NCBI GenBank assembly: GCA_902791985.1
Contig: CADAYD010000008.1
Coordinates: forward strand, 115,011 to 179,010
Direction: 5' to 3'
Length of the DNA: 64,000 bases
Origin: an uncultured bacterium
GTDB lineage: Bacteria; Cyanobacteriota; Vampirovibrionia; Gastranaerophilales; Gastranaerophilaceae
Shown here: one piece after another, positions 35,688 to 43,188 of the stretch
How the letters are laid out: the number at the start of each line of letters is the position of its first letter
How positions within the stretch are numbered: the first letter of the stretch is position 1
The notes under the pieces: model-generated
Told to the model about the DNA's origin: nothing
The model's input: the letters and a program-made list of their open reading frames with translations, nothing else
The model's database searches: none
Program-made: the position numbers and the translations under genes

Positions 35688-37004
35688 TTGGCTCAAAAAT
35701 TTTATATAAAAGGCGGAACCCAGTTAAAAGGTGAAGTGCAGATAGGCGGGGCAAAAAACTCCGTATTGAAGCTGATAGCTGCTGCTTTGCTTGTTAAAGG
35801 TTCAACAAAAATATATAATGTTCCGGAATTAACTGATGTAGACATAATGCTCAAAGTTGTAGAACAACTTGGTGCGAAAATAGATTACAACAGAGAAGAA
35901 AAATCTGTTGTAATCGATGCGACAGAATTAACAAGTGTAACTGCGACTTATGAACTTGTAAGCAAAATGCGCGCTTCATTTGTTGTTTTAGGTGCTTTGG
36001 TATCACGTTGTAAAGAGGCAAAAGTTGCGATGCCCGGCGGTTGTGCAATTGGAGAACGCAGAGTAGATTTTCATATTCGCGGTTTAGAGGCTCTGGGAGC
36101 AAAAATCAAAATAGAAAACGGATATGTTATTGCTAAAGCAAATAAACTAACCGGTGCAGAAGTTTATCTTGATATTCCGTCGGTAGGTGCAACTGAAAAT
36201 ATAATGCTGGCATCAGTTTTGGCAGAGGGTTCAACCCGTATTCAAAATGCAGCGCAAGAACCTGAGATTATTGATCTTGCAAACTTTTTAAATACTATGG
36301 GCGCAGATGTAAATGGGGCAGGTACTTCTGAGATTATTATAAATGGTGTAAAACCTGAGCACCTTCATTCAATAGAATACACAACAATTCCTGACAGAAT
36401 TGAAGCCGGAACCTATATGACTGCTATTATTGCTACAAAAGGCAAAGGGATAATAAGAAATATTTATCCTGCTCATTTGACATTTTACACAAATAAATTA
36501 CTCAAAATGGGCGCAAATATCAAACTTTTAGACCCGACGTCTATGGAAGTGAGTTGTAAAAACAAATTAAATTCTATTAACTATATTACTCAGCCGTATC
36601 CCGGATTTCCAACGGATTTACAATCAATGGCAATGGTTCTGTTAACAACAGCAAATGGTGTTGGTATTATTACAGAGAGCCTTTATGAGAATCGCTTTAT
36701 GCAAGTGCCTGATTTAAACAGGATGGGTGCAGACATACATCAGGATAGAAACCATGCAATTATTAAAGGTGTTAAAAAATTATCAGGTACAAATTTGACA
36801 GCCAGTGATTTAAGAGCGGGCGCTGCGCTTGTTGTAGCTGCTTTGATGGCTGATGGAGAGTCTATAGTTGAGAAAATACATCATATAGATAGAGGATACG
36901 AAAATTTTGAAAATAAGATAAGATTGTTGGGAGGGAAGATAGAAAGACGAGAAGAAGATTCCCTAAACCTAACGGAGGCAAAACATAATGAGTCCTACAT
37001 ATAA
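35688..37004 (+). CDS. murA: UDP-N-acetylglucosamine 1-carboxyvinyltransferase
   Basis: 438 residues from a TTG at 35688, chosen because GGAGG sits 5 nt upstream; the TTG at 35676 would overlap that ribosome binding site. KNSVLKLIAAALL carries the conserved Lys and Asn, and the catalytic Cys119 is in PGGCAIGERRVDFH. TTIPDRIEAGTYMTAI and YPGFPTDLQSMAM are further family blocks. It transfers enolpyruvate to UDP-GlcNAc, the first committed step of peptidoglycan synthesis. The Cys means fosfomycin sensitivity is expected. The 3' end overlaps the RWYD-repeat gene by 17 bp. Confidence 0.96.
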   Translation: MAQKFYIKGGTQLKGEVQIGGAKNSVLKLIAAALLVKGSTKIYNVPELTDVDIMLKVVEQLGAKIDYNREEKSVVIDATELTSVTATYELVSKMRASFVVLGALVSRCKEAKVAMPGGCAIGERRVDFHIRGLEALGAKIKIENGYVIAKANKLTGAEVYLDIPSVGATENIMLASVLAEGSTRIQNAAQEPEIIDLANFLNTMGADVNGAGTSEIIINGVKPEHLHSIEYTTIPDRIEAGTYMTAIIATKGKGIIRNIYPAHLTFYTNKLLKMGANIKLLDPTSMEVSCKNKLNSINYITQPYPGFPTDLQSMAMVLLTTANGVGIITESLYENRFMQVPDLNRMGADIHQDRNHAIIKGVKKLSGTNLTASDLRAGAALVVAALMADGESIVEKIHHIDRGYENFENKIRLLGGKIERREEDSLNLTEAKHNESYI

Positions 37005-37326
37005 ACGTTGGTATGATCATGACCCGTTATTGTTAGAAGTAATCGAGTTGTTAAGAAATTATCAAACCGAGTTAAAAGCACAAGCGGAAATATTTTTACA
37101 AAAAATTGAAGAAAAAGTTTCAAAAGAAACTATCGACAAGTTTTATGCGATGGTCAAGCCGGTTAACGCAAATAACCGATGGTATGATAAGGATCCTGTT
37201 ATATCAAAGACCGTTGAAATATTGAGGATAGTCCCTCCTGAGGCGCAAAGATTATGTGCGGAAAACTTTATTAAAACGCTAAAAGATATGGGGATTGAAT
37301 ACAAAAGTCCAAATGCAACAAATTAA
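36988..37326 (+). CDS. RWYD-repeat hypothetical protein, 112 aa
   Basis: No family recognised. Two copies of a roughly 45-residue helical unit each start with RWYDxDPxL: at residue 7 (RWYDHDPLLLEVIELL) and residue 64 (RWYDKDPVISKTVEIL). The protein at 40,604-40,972 has the same two-repeat plan. It starts inside the end of murA with GGAGG 7 nt upstream, so the two are translationally coupled. There is no signal peptide or membrane helix. Its pairing with murA suggests a housekeeping or envelope-related role, but that is only context. Confidence 0.75.
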   Translation: MSPTYKRWYDHDPLLLEVIELLRNYQTELKAQAEIFLQKIEEKVSKETIDKFYAMVKPVNANNRWYDKDPVISKTVEILRIVPPEAQRLCAENFIKTLKDMGIEYKSPNATN

Positions 37327-37330
37327 TAAT

Positions 37331-37370
37331 AAAAAATAGAGCCAGTTATCAAATCTGCCTCTATTTTTTT
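37331..37370. terminator. Terminator between RWYD gene and bifunctional nuclease gene
   Basis: AAAAATAGAG/CTCTATTTTT stem with CAG/CTG extension and an inner loop, T-rich on both strands; it serves the convergent genes on either side. Confidence 0.8.
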
Positions 37371-37383
37371 GTATTTATAAAAT

Positions 37384-37899
37384 TTATTGTTCGTTTTCAT
37401 GATGGTCTGAATCTTTTAAGAGTTTTGAAAAATCAGACGGTTTAATATCTTGGATAAAGTTTTTAAATTCTTCGGCTTCTTGAGCGTCTTTTGCGCTATC
37501 TGTCGAAACTGAACCGGCAGAAAGAACTTTTGCGCTCACAAAAATGGGCGCTTCTACTCTAATAGCGATAGCAATAGCATCTGACGGACGTGCATCGATT
37601 TCAATTAATTCCCCATTTCCGTTTTCGAGATAAATTATTGCGTAGTATGTTTCTTTTTCGACATCATTAACTTCGACTTTTGATATTTTATAACCGGTTT
37701 TTTCGACTATAGATATTATTAAATCGTGTGTCATCGGGCGTGAAACCGACAGATTCTCAATTTTACGAATAATAGAGCTTGCTTCCGCAGAGCCGATCCA
37801 TATTGGTAAAGCTCTTCTATTTTCTTTATCGTGTAATACAACAATTGGTGAACCTGTTCTTGTATCAAGGGCAATGCCCATAACTTTCATTTCAATCAT
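37384..37899 (-). CDS. Bifunctional nuclease (BFN/DUF151) family protein
   Basis: 171 residues from ATG 37899, preceded by AAAGG. The domain covers residues 3-125: MKVMGIALDTRTGSPIVVLHD, RRALPIWIGSAEASSI, RPMTHDLIISIVEKTGY and IDARPSDAIAIAIRVEAPIFVS are all hallmark blocks. Homologues include a plant plastid nuclease and many bacterial proteins; the bacterial role is not well defined. The acidic C-terminus (EAEEFKNFIQDIKPSDF) is a known UVR-like tail. A longer frame upstream runs through a palindromic repeat and is not used. Confidence 0.9.
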   Translation of the reverse strand: MIEMKVMGIALDTRTGSPIVVLHDKENRRALPIWIGSAEASSIIRKIENLSVSRPMTHDLIISIVEKTGYKISKVEVNDVEKETYYAIIYLENGNGELIEIDARPSDAIAIAIRVEAPIFVSAKVLSAGSVSTDSAKDAQEAEEFKNFIQDIKPSDFSKLLKDSDHHENEQ

Positions 37900-37916
37900 A
37901 TATAAGCCTTTCTTTG

Positions 37917-38012
37917 CGCATACCCTCGCCCCTTGAGGAAGAGGGTGATTTTTCGATATGAGAACGAAGTCCAAATATCAGAAAAATGGGTGAGGGGTCA
38001 TACCTCGATATT
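37917..38012. repeat. Imperfect palindromic repeat, MITE-like
   Basis: Outer arms CCCTCGCCCC and GGGTGAGGGG, inner arms ATTTTTCGATAT and ATATCAGAAAAAT, over about 90 bp just upstream of the nuclease gene. The arrangement suggests a small mobile palindrome that inserted before the gene and extended its open frame. Confidence 0.4.
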
Positions 38013-38119
38013 ATTTACAAAATTATTATACAAAACAAAAAGATTTTTTTAAAGACTTTTCAAAAGAAGAGGTTTGTGTTAAGATAAGATATGTAATCTT
38101 GGTAAAGGTTGCGCCGATT

Positions 38120-38208
38120 GGAAAAGTGGCCGAGAGGCTTAAGGCGGCACCCTGCTAAGGTGTTGTGTGGGGTTACCTGCACCGTGGGTTCAAATCCCAC
38201 CTTTTCCG
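38120..38208 (+). tRNA. tRNA-Ser(GCT)
   Basis: Acceptor GGAAAAG/CTTTTCC, anticodon loop CTGCTAA (anticodon GCT), long variable arm, T arm GTGGGTTCAAATCCCAC. No encoded CCA. Confidence 0.95.
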
Positions 38209-38247
38209 AATTAAACCCGATTAACTTTTGTTAGTCGGGTTTAATTA
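38209..38247 (+). terminator. Terminator of tRNA-Ser(GCT)
   Basis: Long stem AATTAAACCCGA...TCGGGTTTAATT with inner TTAAC/GTTAG pairing and a TTTT loop, directly after the tRNA. Confidence 0.8.
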
Positions 38248-38380
38248 TTGCCTTTTAACAGGACTTTTTGTCGGAAGTTATAGGTTTTCAGGACAGTTGT
38301 GATGCGTTTTTGTTGGTTATAATGCCGAGTTCTAGGGAGTTTAAGGCAGATTTATAATGTAGAGATTTGCCGGACAATTT

Positions 38381-38507
38381 TTGCACTTTTGTCCTGATTT
38401 TTGCACTATTTTGCACTAAAAAACTTGTCACCCTGAACTTGTTTCAGGGTCTATTTAGCATGGAATTTAGCATTGAGCCGAGTGCAAATAAGTGCAATAA
38501 AGTGCAA
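38381..38507. repeat. Six phased TTGCACT sites around a palindrome
   Basis: TTGCACT occurs at 38381, 38401 and 38411, and its reverse complement AGTGCAA at 38481, 38491 and 38501: all six start at exact multiples of 10 bp from each other. Between the two groups lies ACCCTGAA/TTTCAGGGT at 38430-38450. The array lies 110-236 bp upstream of the Mu-like transposase fragment. It looks like a set of binding sites for a transposase, repressor or replication initiator placed on one face of the helix. Confidence 0.75.
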
Positions 38508-38616
38508 AAATAATTTATCTTGCATTTTGATATGTGTCAAAATGTCTCTGAGATTGAGATTCGGGACTTGATTTATTCCGAAAGGTGAGTGATGAATGTG
38601 TGTGAGGTAATTTATT

Positions 38617-39027
38617 ATGACAAACTTCACCCCAGAAAAATGTAAACAAATCGCACTCGCAAGATTAGACATTGTTCATAAATGGCTTGAGTTCAGAAAG
38701 AAATCTCAAAATAAACTTCAAGCCGATTATGATTTTGTGAAATTGCATAATACTTCAAATTCTCACCTATTTGAGATTTTAGGTAAAATTTCCCGAGGTA
38801 GTTTGCACCGTTGGTATGCAATGCTAAACGGAACCGAAGATTATACAAAACTTCTGCCACAGTATAAATATAGTAGTGTTAAAGATTACAGAACTGTTTT
38901 AAATGATGATGAAATAAAAATATTTATGGGATTACTTTTACATCCAAACAGATTATCCATCGGCAAAGCAATAGCACTTACAAAATATAAATTAAAAGAG
39001 CAAGTTGAAAATTCCATAGTCGCGTAG
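38617..39027 (+). pseudogene. N-terminal fragment of a Mu-like transposase
   Basis: 136 codons with a helix-turn-helix-like region (FEILGKISRGSLHRWYAML) and the block LLPQYKYSSVKDYRTVLNDDEIKIFMGLLLHPNRLSIGKAI, which resembles the DNA-binding N-terminus of Mu-type transposases (tail segment given in parts; family call tentative). The catalytic DDE domain is absent. The homologous part ends at about 38999, where the 57-bp tRNA-Leu promoter segment begins and supplies the last eight codons and the stop. This is therefore a remnant of a transposon or transposable phage cut at the tRNA-Leu promoter. Confidence 0.5.
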
Positions 39028-39056
39028 TAAAATAATTAAATACCAGTCGGGATGGC
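39000..39056 (+). repeat. 57-bp tRNA-Leu promoter segment (right copy)
   Basis: Matches 11962-12018 in inverted orientation at 56 of 57 positions; the only mismatch is at 39037. It includes the promoter and the first 11 nt of the intact tRNA-Leu, so this is likely the original copy. Confidence 0.9.
39005..39033 (+). promoter_or_regulatory. tRNA-Leu promoter
   Basis: TTGAAA (39005-39010), 17-nt spacer, TAAAAT (39028-39033), with the tRNA 5' end at 39046. It overlaps the stop of the transposase fragment. Confidence 0.7.
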
Positions 39057-39130
39057 GAAATTGGTAGACGCGCATGATTCAGGTTCATGTGGGTAACACC
39101 TTGAGGGTTCGAGTCCCTTTCCCGACACCA
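39046..39130 (+). tRNA. tRNA-Leu(CAG)
   Basis: Acceptor GTCGGGA/TCCCGAC, anticodon loop TTCAGGT (anticodon CAG), class II variable arm, and an encoded CCA (39128-39130), unlike the other tRNAs in the window. Its promoter is duplicated at 11.96-12.02 kb. Confidence 0.95.
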
Positions 39131-39199
39131 TTTTATATATGCTAGGGGGTTTCACCCCAACGGTAATATATTTGTTTGGCTGAAAGCCTAACCTACAAA

Positions 39200-40126
39200 T
39201 TAATTAATTTTATCAATTAACAAATATAGTTCGTTTTTTACATTTTCTATTGATTTGTTCGATGCCAATTTTTCTATAATTCCTTTATGAGTTTTTACTT
39301 TTTTAGGCAAAGACATATAATCACCATACATTTGCGTTAAATATTTATCATAATTATTTGGGATATTAAATTTATACCCTTCAAACTCTCGTTTCTTTAA
39401 CGGATAAATATCTTCCCAATCATAAATTTCAGGCTTGGCATACGTTAAAAATTCGCAACCGTTAAATATTGTTCCACCTTCGATTGAAGGATTATTTTTA
39501 TAAACTATTTCATTTTGAAATTTTAATAACTCATTTATATCAAATTTTATTTTATCGCTTCTTAAATCTTCTTGAGGGAATTTTTTATAAAATGTATTAT
39601 AACAATCTGATATACTTTTGTAGAGCTCTTGCTTTTCTTCTTTATTAGTCTTTTTGTAATAGGTTTCGTGTGGGAATATATCGATTTGTAATGCACTATT
39701 TTTATACAAAAAACGCAAAATTTGTTTTTTATAACCTTCACCCTGATTTAGTTCAAATCCGAGTTCTTCAAATTCTTTATAAATCTGATTTCTAACTTTT
39801 TCATAATCTTTTCTTGGCATTGCAATATCAATATCATCATCCCAAGGGATATATCCTTTGTGGCGAATAGAACCGAGTAGAGTACCATGATCAAGCCAAT
39901 ATGTAAGATTATTTTTATTCAAAATTTTATCAAAAATTCTTAATACACAAGCATTTGCGAGCTGAAGATTTCTCAATTCACCTTTAGCCTTTGGAAAAGT
40001 TTTTGCACTTCTTTTGAATTTAAATTTTATTCCGCACAATGTTACTATTTTATGCGTCTTATCATCAGAATTTTTTACCGAAAATAACGTACTGACAAGA
40101 CAACAACTGGCTATCTTTTTCTTCAT
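39200..40126 (-). CDS. LicD family phosphotransferase
   Basis: 308 residues. The LicD core begins near residue 66: WLDHGTLLGSIRHKGYIPWDDDIDIAMPR is the nucleotidyltransferase-fold signature (given here as WLDHGTLLGSIR and WDDDIDI), followed by LQIDIFPHE. LicD proteins add phosphocholine, phosphoethanolamine or similar groups to surface glycans. The N-terminus (KIVTLCGIKFKFKR) is a basic segment common in glycan-modifying enzymes of gut bacteria. It is a single gene downstream of tRNA-Leu on the opposite strand. The donor group cannot be predicted. Confidence 0.88.
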   Translation of the reverse strand: MKKKIASCCLVSTLFSVKNSDDKTHKIVTLCGIKFKFKRSAKTFPKAKGELRNLQLANACVLRIFDKILNKNNLTYWLDHGTLLGSIRHKGYIPWDDDIDIAMPRKDYEKVRNQIYKEFEELGFELNQGEGYKKQILRFLYKNSALQIDIFPHETYYKKTNKEEKQELYKSISDCYNTFYKKFPQEDLRSDKIKFDINELLKFQNEIVYKNNPSIEGGTIFNGCEFLTYAKPEIYDWEDIYPLKKREFEGYKFNIPNNYDKYLTQMYGDYMSLPKKVKTHKGIIEKLASNKSIENVKNELYLLIDKIN

Positions 40127-40389
40127 ATTATAAAAATTCTCTAAATCTTAATTCCATTTACAAGATATCACAAACAATATTGTTTATGTACAACTATATA
40201 TAAAAATAAGACGGAATAACAAATGTCATCCTGTCTTATTTACCCTGGATGCGATTGTCTTGGGTCGCTCGCAATAAACGGCATTCCGCATTTTGCTTTT
40301 AGTGGCTTTCAGCCACAAGCAAAATCTGCTCCAGCCTCTGCTCGCTCCCCGCTCGAACGCAATTGGGCGTTCTCTTCGCTATCACATGA
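40127..40389. other. Gene-free stretch with partial tRNA-Arg duplication
   Basis: Holds the first 52-bp copy of the tRNA-Arg 3' end and terminator (40205-40256). After it come 133 bp of unrelated, more G+C-rich sequence with a strong hairpin built from TTTTGCTT/AAGCAAAA and GTGGCT/AGCCAC. An open frame across 40223-40516 is an artefact of the repeats and tRNA. Confidence 0.6.
40205..40256 (-). repeat. 52-bp direct repeat of tRNA-Arg 3' end (partial copy)
   Basis: Matches 40390-40441 at 50 of 52 positions. It carries the last 16 nt of tRNA-Arg and the downstream hairpin, whose stem has decayed at two positions. This is the arrangement left by integration at a tRNA 3' end. Confidence 0.85.
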
Positions 40390-40425
40390 AATAAGACAGG
40401 ATAACAAATGTCATCCTGTCTTATT

Positions 40426-40441
<16 letters not shown>
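40390..40441 (-). repeat. 52-bp direct repeat of tRNA-Arg 3' end (intact tRNA side)
   Basis: Overlaps the 3' end of the intact tRNA-Arg and its perfect 10-bp terminator stem AAGACAGGAT/ATCCTGTCTT (40393-40422). It lies 185 bp from the partial copy. Confidence 0.85.
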
Positions 40442-40499
<58 letters not shown>

Positions 40500-40567
40500 A
40501 CAACCTCTTTGCATAAATTATATTAACACGAAAAGATTTTCACGCAAGTGGTTTTAATTTATAGAAT

Positions 40568-40597
40568 ATAACCGCAGATTATTCTGCGGTTATTTTT
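40568..40597 (-). terminator. Terminator of the second RWYD gene
   Basis: Perfect stem ATAACCGCAGA/TCTGCGGTTAT with a 4-nt loop and flanking A/T-runs, 10 bp beyond the stop of the minus-strand RWYD gene. Confidence 0.8.
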
Positions 40598-40603
40598 ATT
40601 ATG

Positions 40604-40972
40604 TTAATCTTCGTCTTCGTCGTCTTTTTTTATACGGTCAACAACCATCTTTGCCATTTCTTTTGCGATAACCTTTTGGGTATCTGATGGACAATTCTGA
40701 AGCATATTCATTGCGGTTCTTAAGGTCGTGTCAATATCATACCATCTGCCGCGGCGATTATCATCAAGTCCTGAGCCAACAGCGTTAATTATATCATCAA
40801 CTGCCTCAAATTGTTCATCCTCAATATTATGTTCAATAATAATTTTAATCAAATTCAGCGCAACTCTAATCTGCGTTTGATCATCTGTTTCTTCCAAAGT
40901 CTTAACTGCTTCCGATAAAACGGGATCCTTGTCATACCAGCGTCTGTGTTGATTTGAATACTCTTCTTTCAT
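40604..40972 (-). CDS. RWYD-repeat hypothetical protein, 122 aa
   Basis: Paralogue of the protein at 36,988. The repeats start at residue 11 (RWYDKDPVLSEAVKTLEE) and residue 76 (RWYDIDTTLRTAMNMLQN), each followed by a helix ending in an IxxxI or MAKMVVDRI segment. The C-terminus is strongly acidic (KKDDEDED). AAAGGAG lies about 6 nt before the ATG. No signal peptide or membrane segment. It is monocistronic with its own terminator. The shared two-repeat plan and the RWYDxD motif define a family I cannot name. Confidence 0.75.
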   Translation of the reverse strand: MKEEYSNQHRRWYDKDPVLSEAVKTLEETDDQTQIRVALNLIKIIIEHNIEDEQFEAVDDIINAVGSGLDDNRRGRWYDIDTTLRTAMNMLQNCPSDTQKVIAKEMAKMVVDRIKKDDEDED

Positions 40973-41041
40973 AATTCCGTTCTCCTTTATCTATAAACTA
41001 CTTCTTTATTCTTATTTTGTTTGGCAAATATACTCTTACAT

Positions 41042-41317
41042 TTACCCCTGTTTAAACGTTACCCCTTTTGTACCTTTTGGATAGCGCCAATCTATACACT
41101 TATGTTCACACGCAATTCTGCACGCTCCGCACTCTAAACAGTTTTCAAAATTTACAATAAGCTCCTGCTTTTCTTCGTTCCATTCATAAACTCCTGCAGG
41201 ACAAATATAGGTGCAGTTTCGTGAAACACAATTTTTGCACTTACTTTGTTCAGGGTTTAAATGCGACTCATTATCAGGCGTATATTTTAGCGTATATAAT
41301 TTTTGGTCTAAGTTCAT
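41042..41317 (-). CDS. fixX: FixX-like ferredoxin
   Basis: 91 residues from the ATG at 41317, which overlaps the fixC stop as ATGA. The start LDQKLYTLKYTPDN is typical of FixX. Cysteines CKNCVSRNCTYICP and CLECGACRIACEHKC suit 4Fe-4S ligation as in a 2x[4Fe-4S]-type or one-cluster ferredoxin-like protein. FixX passes electrons between FixC and a quinone or ferredoxin. The fixA and fixB flavoprotein genes are not in the window. Confidence 0.9.
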   Translation of the reverse strand: MNLDQKLYTLKYTPDNESHLNPEQSKCKNCVSRNCTYICPAGVYEWNEEKQELIVNFENCLECGACRIACEHKCIDWRYPKGTKGVTFKQG

Positions 41318-42612
41318 ATCAATATACTCCATATAAGTCTTATCAATGCCCAAACATCTTTACAAAGTTCGCCAAATTTTCTGTCCGTAAAAATACTTTT
41401 TATAAATTTGCGGTAATTTTCTCTTTTAGGGGTACCATCAACTGTTGTAAACATTTCAAAGAACGAATTTATTTTCTTTAAGTAGTAACCCATAAACGCT
41501 TTTTTGCGCTCATGCGCAATAGGCATCAGTTTACGGTACGTTTTCAAATCCTTCATTATAAAAGAATTTTGCAATTTCTTTTCATAATTTTTAAGAATCT
41601 TTCGTGAAAAATTCCCTTTTTCAAAAGCTTCAACTGCTGTTTCTGCCGCAAGTTTACCGGAAATCATCGCAAGGTTTGTGCCTTCCCAATGCAGATTATC
41701 AACAAGCATTGCAGCATCTCCGACAATCATAACCCCGTCATCACAAAGTTTTGGCACTTTATTATATCCGCCCTCAGGAATAAGGTGTGCACTGTATTCT
41801 TTTAAAGTTCCGCCCTCAATTATCGGCGCAATAGTTGGGTGCTGCTTTAATTTTTCAAGCACTTCAAACGGACGGTAATTGTTTTCAACCAAATCGTCTA
41901 AAGTTACACCAAGCCCGATTGTTACAGAATCTGCATTTGTGTACATAAAACCTAACCCAAGAACCCCAAGCATAGAGCCACCAAAGATTTCGCCGATAAC
42001 CCCCTCGCCATCTTTAATGTTAAATCTTTGGTTAATAACATCTTTATCAAGTTTTATGACCTCTTTTACACTCAAGGCAACATCTTTTGTTTCAATTTCT
42101 TTTCTAAGTTTAATTTGTTTAGCAAGAAGTGAATTTACTCCGTCAGCAAGAACAACAATATCGGCGAAATAGTCTTCAAGCTCTGTTTTTACTCCAACAA
42201 CTTTAGTGCCATTTTTGATTATTTCCCGCACAACCGTTTGTTCGACAAGAATAACTCCTGCTTCTTTTGCCTTTTGAGCCATCCATCTATCAAATTTACT
42301 GCGGATAACCGAATAGCTTTCATTTCCTTCTTTTCGATAGTTAATCGAAGTTGAATCTGCTTCGCCAAGAATTATAAAATTGTGAATGATATTACGTCTT
42401 TCAAGTGGTGCTTCCTGTTCAAAATTCGGAAAAATTTCTTTGGTGGGTTTTGTGTAAACTGCTCCTCCAAAGACATTTTTGCTGCCGGCAAAAAGTCCGC
42501 GTTCAATAAGTACAACTTCTTTCCCCGCTCTTGCAAGTGTTATAGCACACGCAATCCCCGCAGGACCTGCTCCAACGACTATGACATCCGTTTTATTGCT
42601 CTTATTCAACAT
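41314..42612 (-). CDS. fixC: FixC-like electron transfer flavoprotein-quinone oxidoreductase
   Basis: 432 residues from ATG 42612 with AAGGAG 5 nt upstream. FAD-binding VIVVGAGPAGIACAITLARAGKEVVLIERG opens it in the usual GxGxxG pattern, and a second FAD contact is GVMIVGDAAMLVDNLHWEGTNLA. Length and end (LCKDVWALIRLIW) match FixC. In FixABCX complexes it couples electron bifurcation from NADH to quinone and ferredoxin at the membrane. Such complexes have been reported for non-photosynthetic cyanobacterial relatives. Only fixC and fixX are here, so fixAB must lie elsewhere or be missing. Confidence 0.92.
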   Translation of the reverse strand: MLNKSNKTDVIVVGAGPAGIACAITLARAGKEVVLIERGLFAGSKNVFGGAVYTKPTKEIFPNFEQEAPLERRNIIHNFIILGEADSTSINYRKEGNESYSVIRSKFDRWMAQKAKEAGVILVEQTVVREIIKNGTKVVGVKTELEDYFADIVVLADGVNSLLAKQIKLRKEIETKDVALSVKEVIKLDKDVINQRFNIKDGEGVIGEIFGGSMLGVLGLGFMYTNADSVTIGLGVTLDDLVENNYRPFEVLEKLKQHPTIAPIIEGGTLKEYSAHLIPEGGYNKVPKLCDDGVMIVGDAAMLVDNLHWEGTNLAMISGKLAAETAVEAFEKGNFSRKILKNYEKKLQNSFIMKDLKTYRKLMPIAHERKKAFMGYYLKKINSFFEMFTTVDGTPKRENYRKFIKSIFTDRKFGELCKDVWALIRLIWSILI

Positions 42613-42682
42613 ATCACTCCTTATCCCCAATAATTATACAATAATTTTTGAGCATTGTAAATTAGATTAAGCAGTTAATATG

Positions 42683-42711
42683 TTGGATTTTTCTTAAAAA
42701 ATAATTATAAT
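42683..42711 (+). promoter_or_regulatory. Promoter of the adhesin-E-like gene, probably leaderless
   Basis: TTGGAT (42683-42688), 17-nt spacer, TATAAT (42706-42711). The ATG at 42719 is 7 nt after the -10, so transcription should start at or next to the start codon. Confidence 0.55.
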
Positions 42712-42718
42712 AAGTAAT

Positions 42719-43111
42719 ATGAAAAAATTATCTTTACTGCTTATTTTATTTATATTTTGCATTATTCCTGCAATGAGCAAAGAATCGGACGAATGGGAGC
42801 ATATTGCGCCGAATAATTACGTCTACAAAGACGGAATAATGGGATTAGAAAATATTTACGGTTATTCATTCCTTTTAAAATCTTATAACAAAGGTCAATA
42901 TGAACCGGTAAACGGGAAACAAATCCACTACACGCTGGGACAATATGAAATAAATTGCGCAAAACGGACTTACAAAATCGGCGTTCTTGATTCTTACGAT
43001 GAAAATGATACCTTTATAAACGGAGATTATAACAAATATGCTCAATTTCAACCGGTTGTTGAAGGTACAGCAATTTATGTTATGACAACAAAATTATGCA
43101 AATTCAAGTAA
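42719..43111 (+). CDS. Secreted small protein, surface-adhesin-E-like
   Basis: 130 residues. Signal peptide KKLSLLLILFIFCIIPAMS, then one small all-beta domain with two cysteines (INCAKRTYKIGVLDSYDEND and VMTTKLCKFK). The spacing and the CAKRTYKIG block followed by a C-terminal cysteine resemble the adhesin E fold (PF16747), a small periplasmic or surface domain. The protein is predicted to be in the periplasm or on the surface. It is a single gene with a leaderless-type promoter and a hairpin terminator at 43127-43150. Confidence 0.6.
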   Translation: MKKLSLLLILFIFCIIPAMSKESDEWEHIAPNNYVYKDGIMGLENIYGYSFLLKSYNKGQYEPVNGKQIHYTLGQYEINCAKRTYKIGVLDSYDENDTFINGDYNKYAQFQPVVEGTAIYVMTTKLCKFK

Positions 43112-43126
43112 AAAACAAAATAAAAA

Positions 43127-43150
43127 GGCAGGTCTTTTATAAACCTGTCC
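43127..43150 (+). terminator. Terminator of the adhesin-E-like gene
   Basis: GGCAGGT/ACCTGTCC stem with a 9-nt loop, 15 bp after the stop; A-rich 5' side also suits the convergent gene on the minus strand. Confidence 0.6.
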
Positions 43151-43188
43151 ATATCAATTACTAATAAATGGTTTTTATATTCTCTGTC

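Noticed and set aside
11962..39056. A 27-kb invertible segment between the two 57-bp inverted repeats
   Set aside because: Flipping the segment would not restore the RND gene or the transposase, and no recombinase gene lies inside. A one-off rearrangement fits better.
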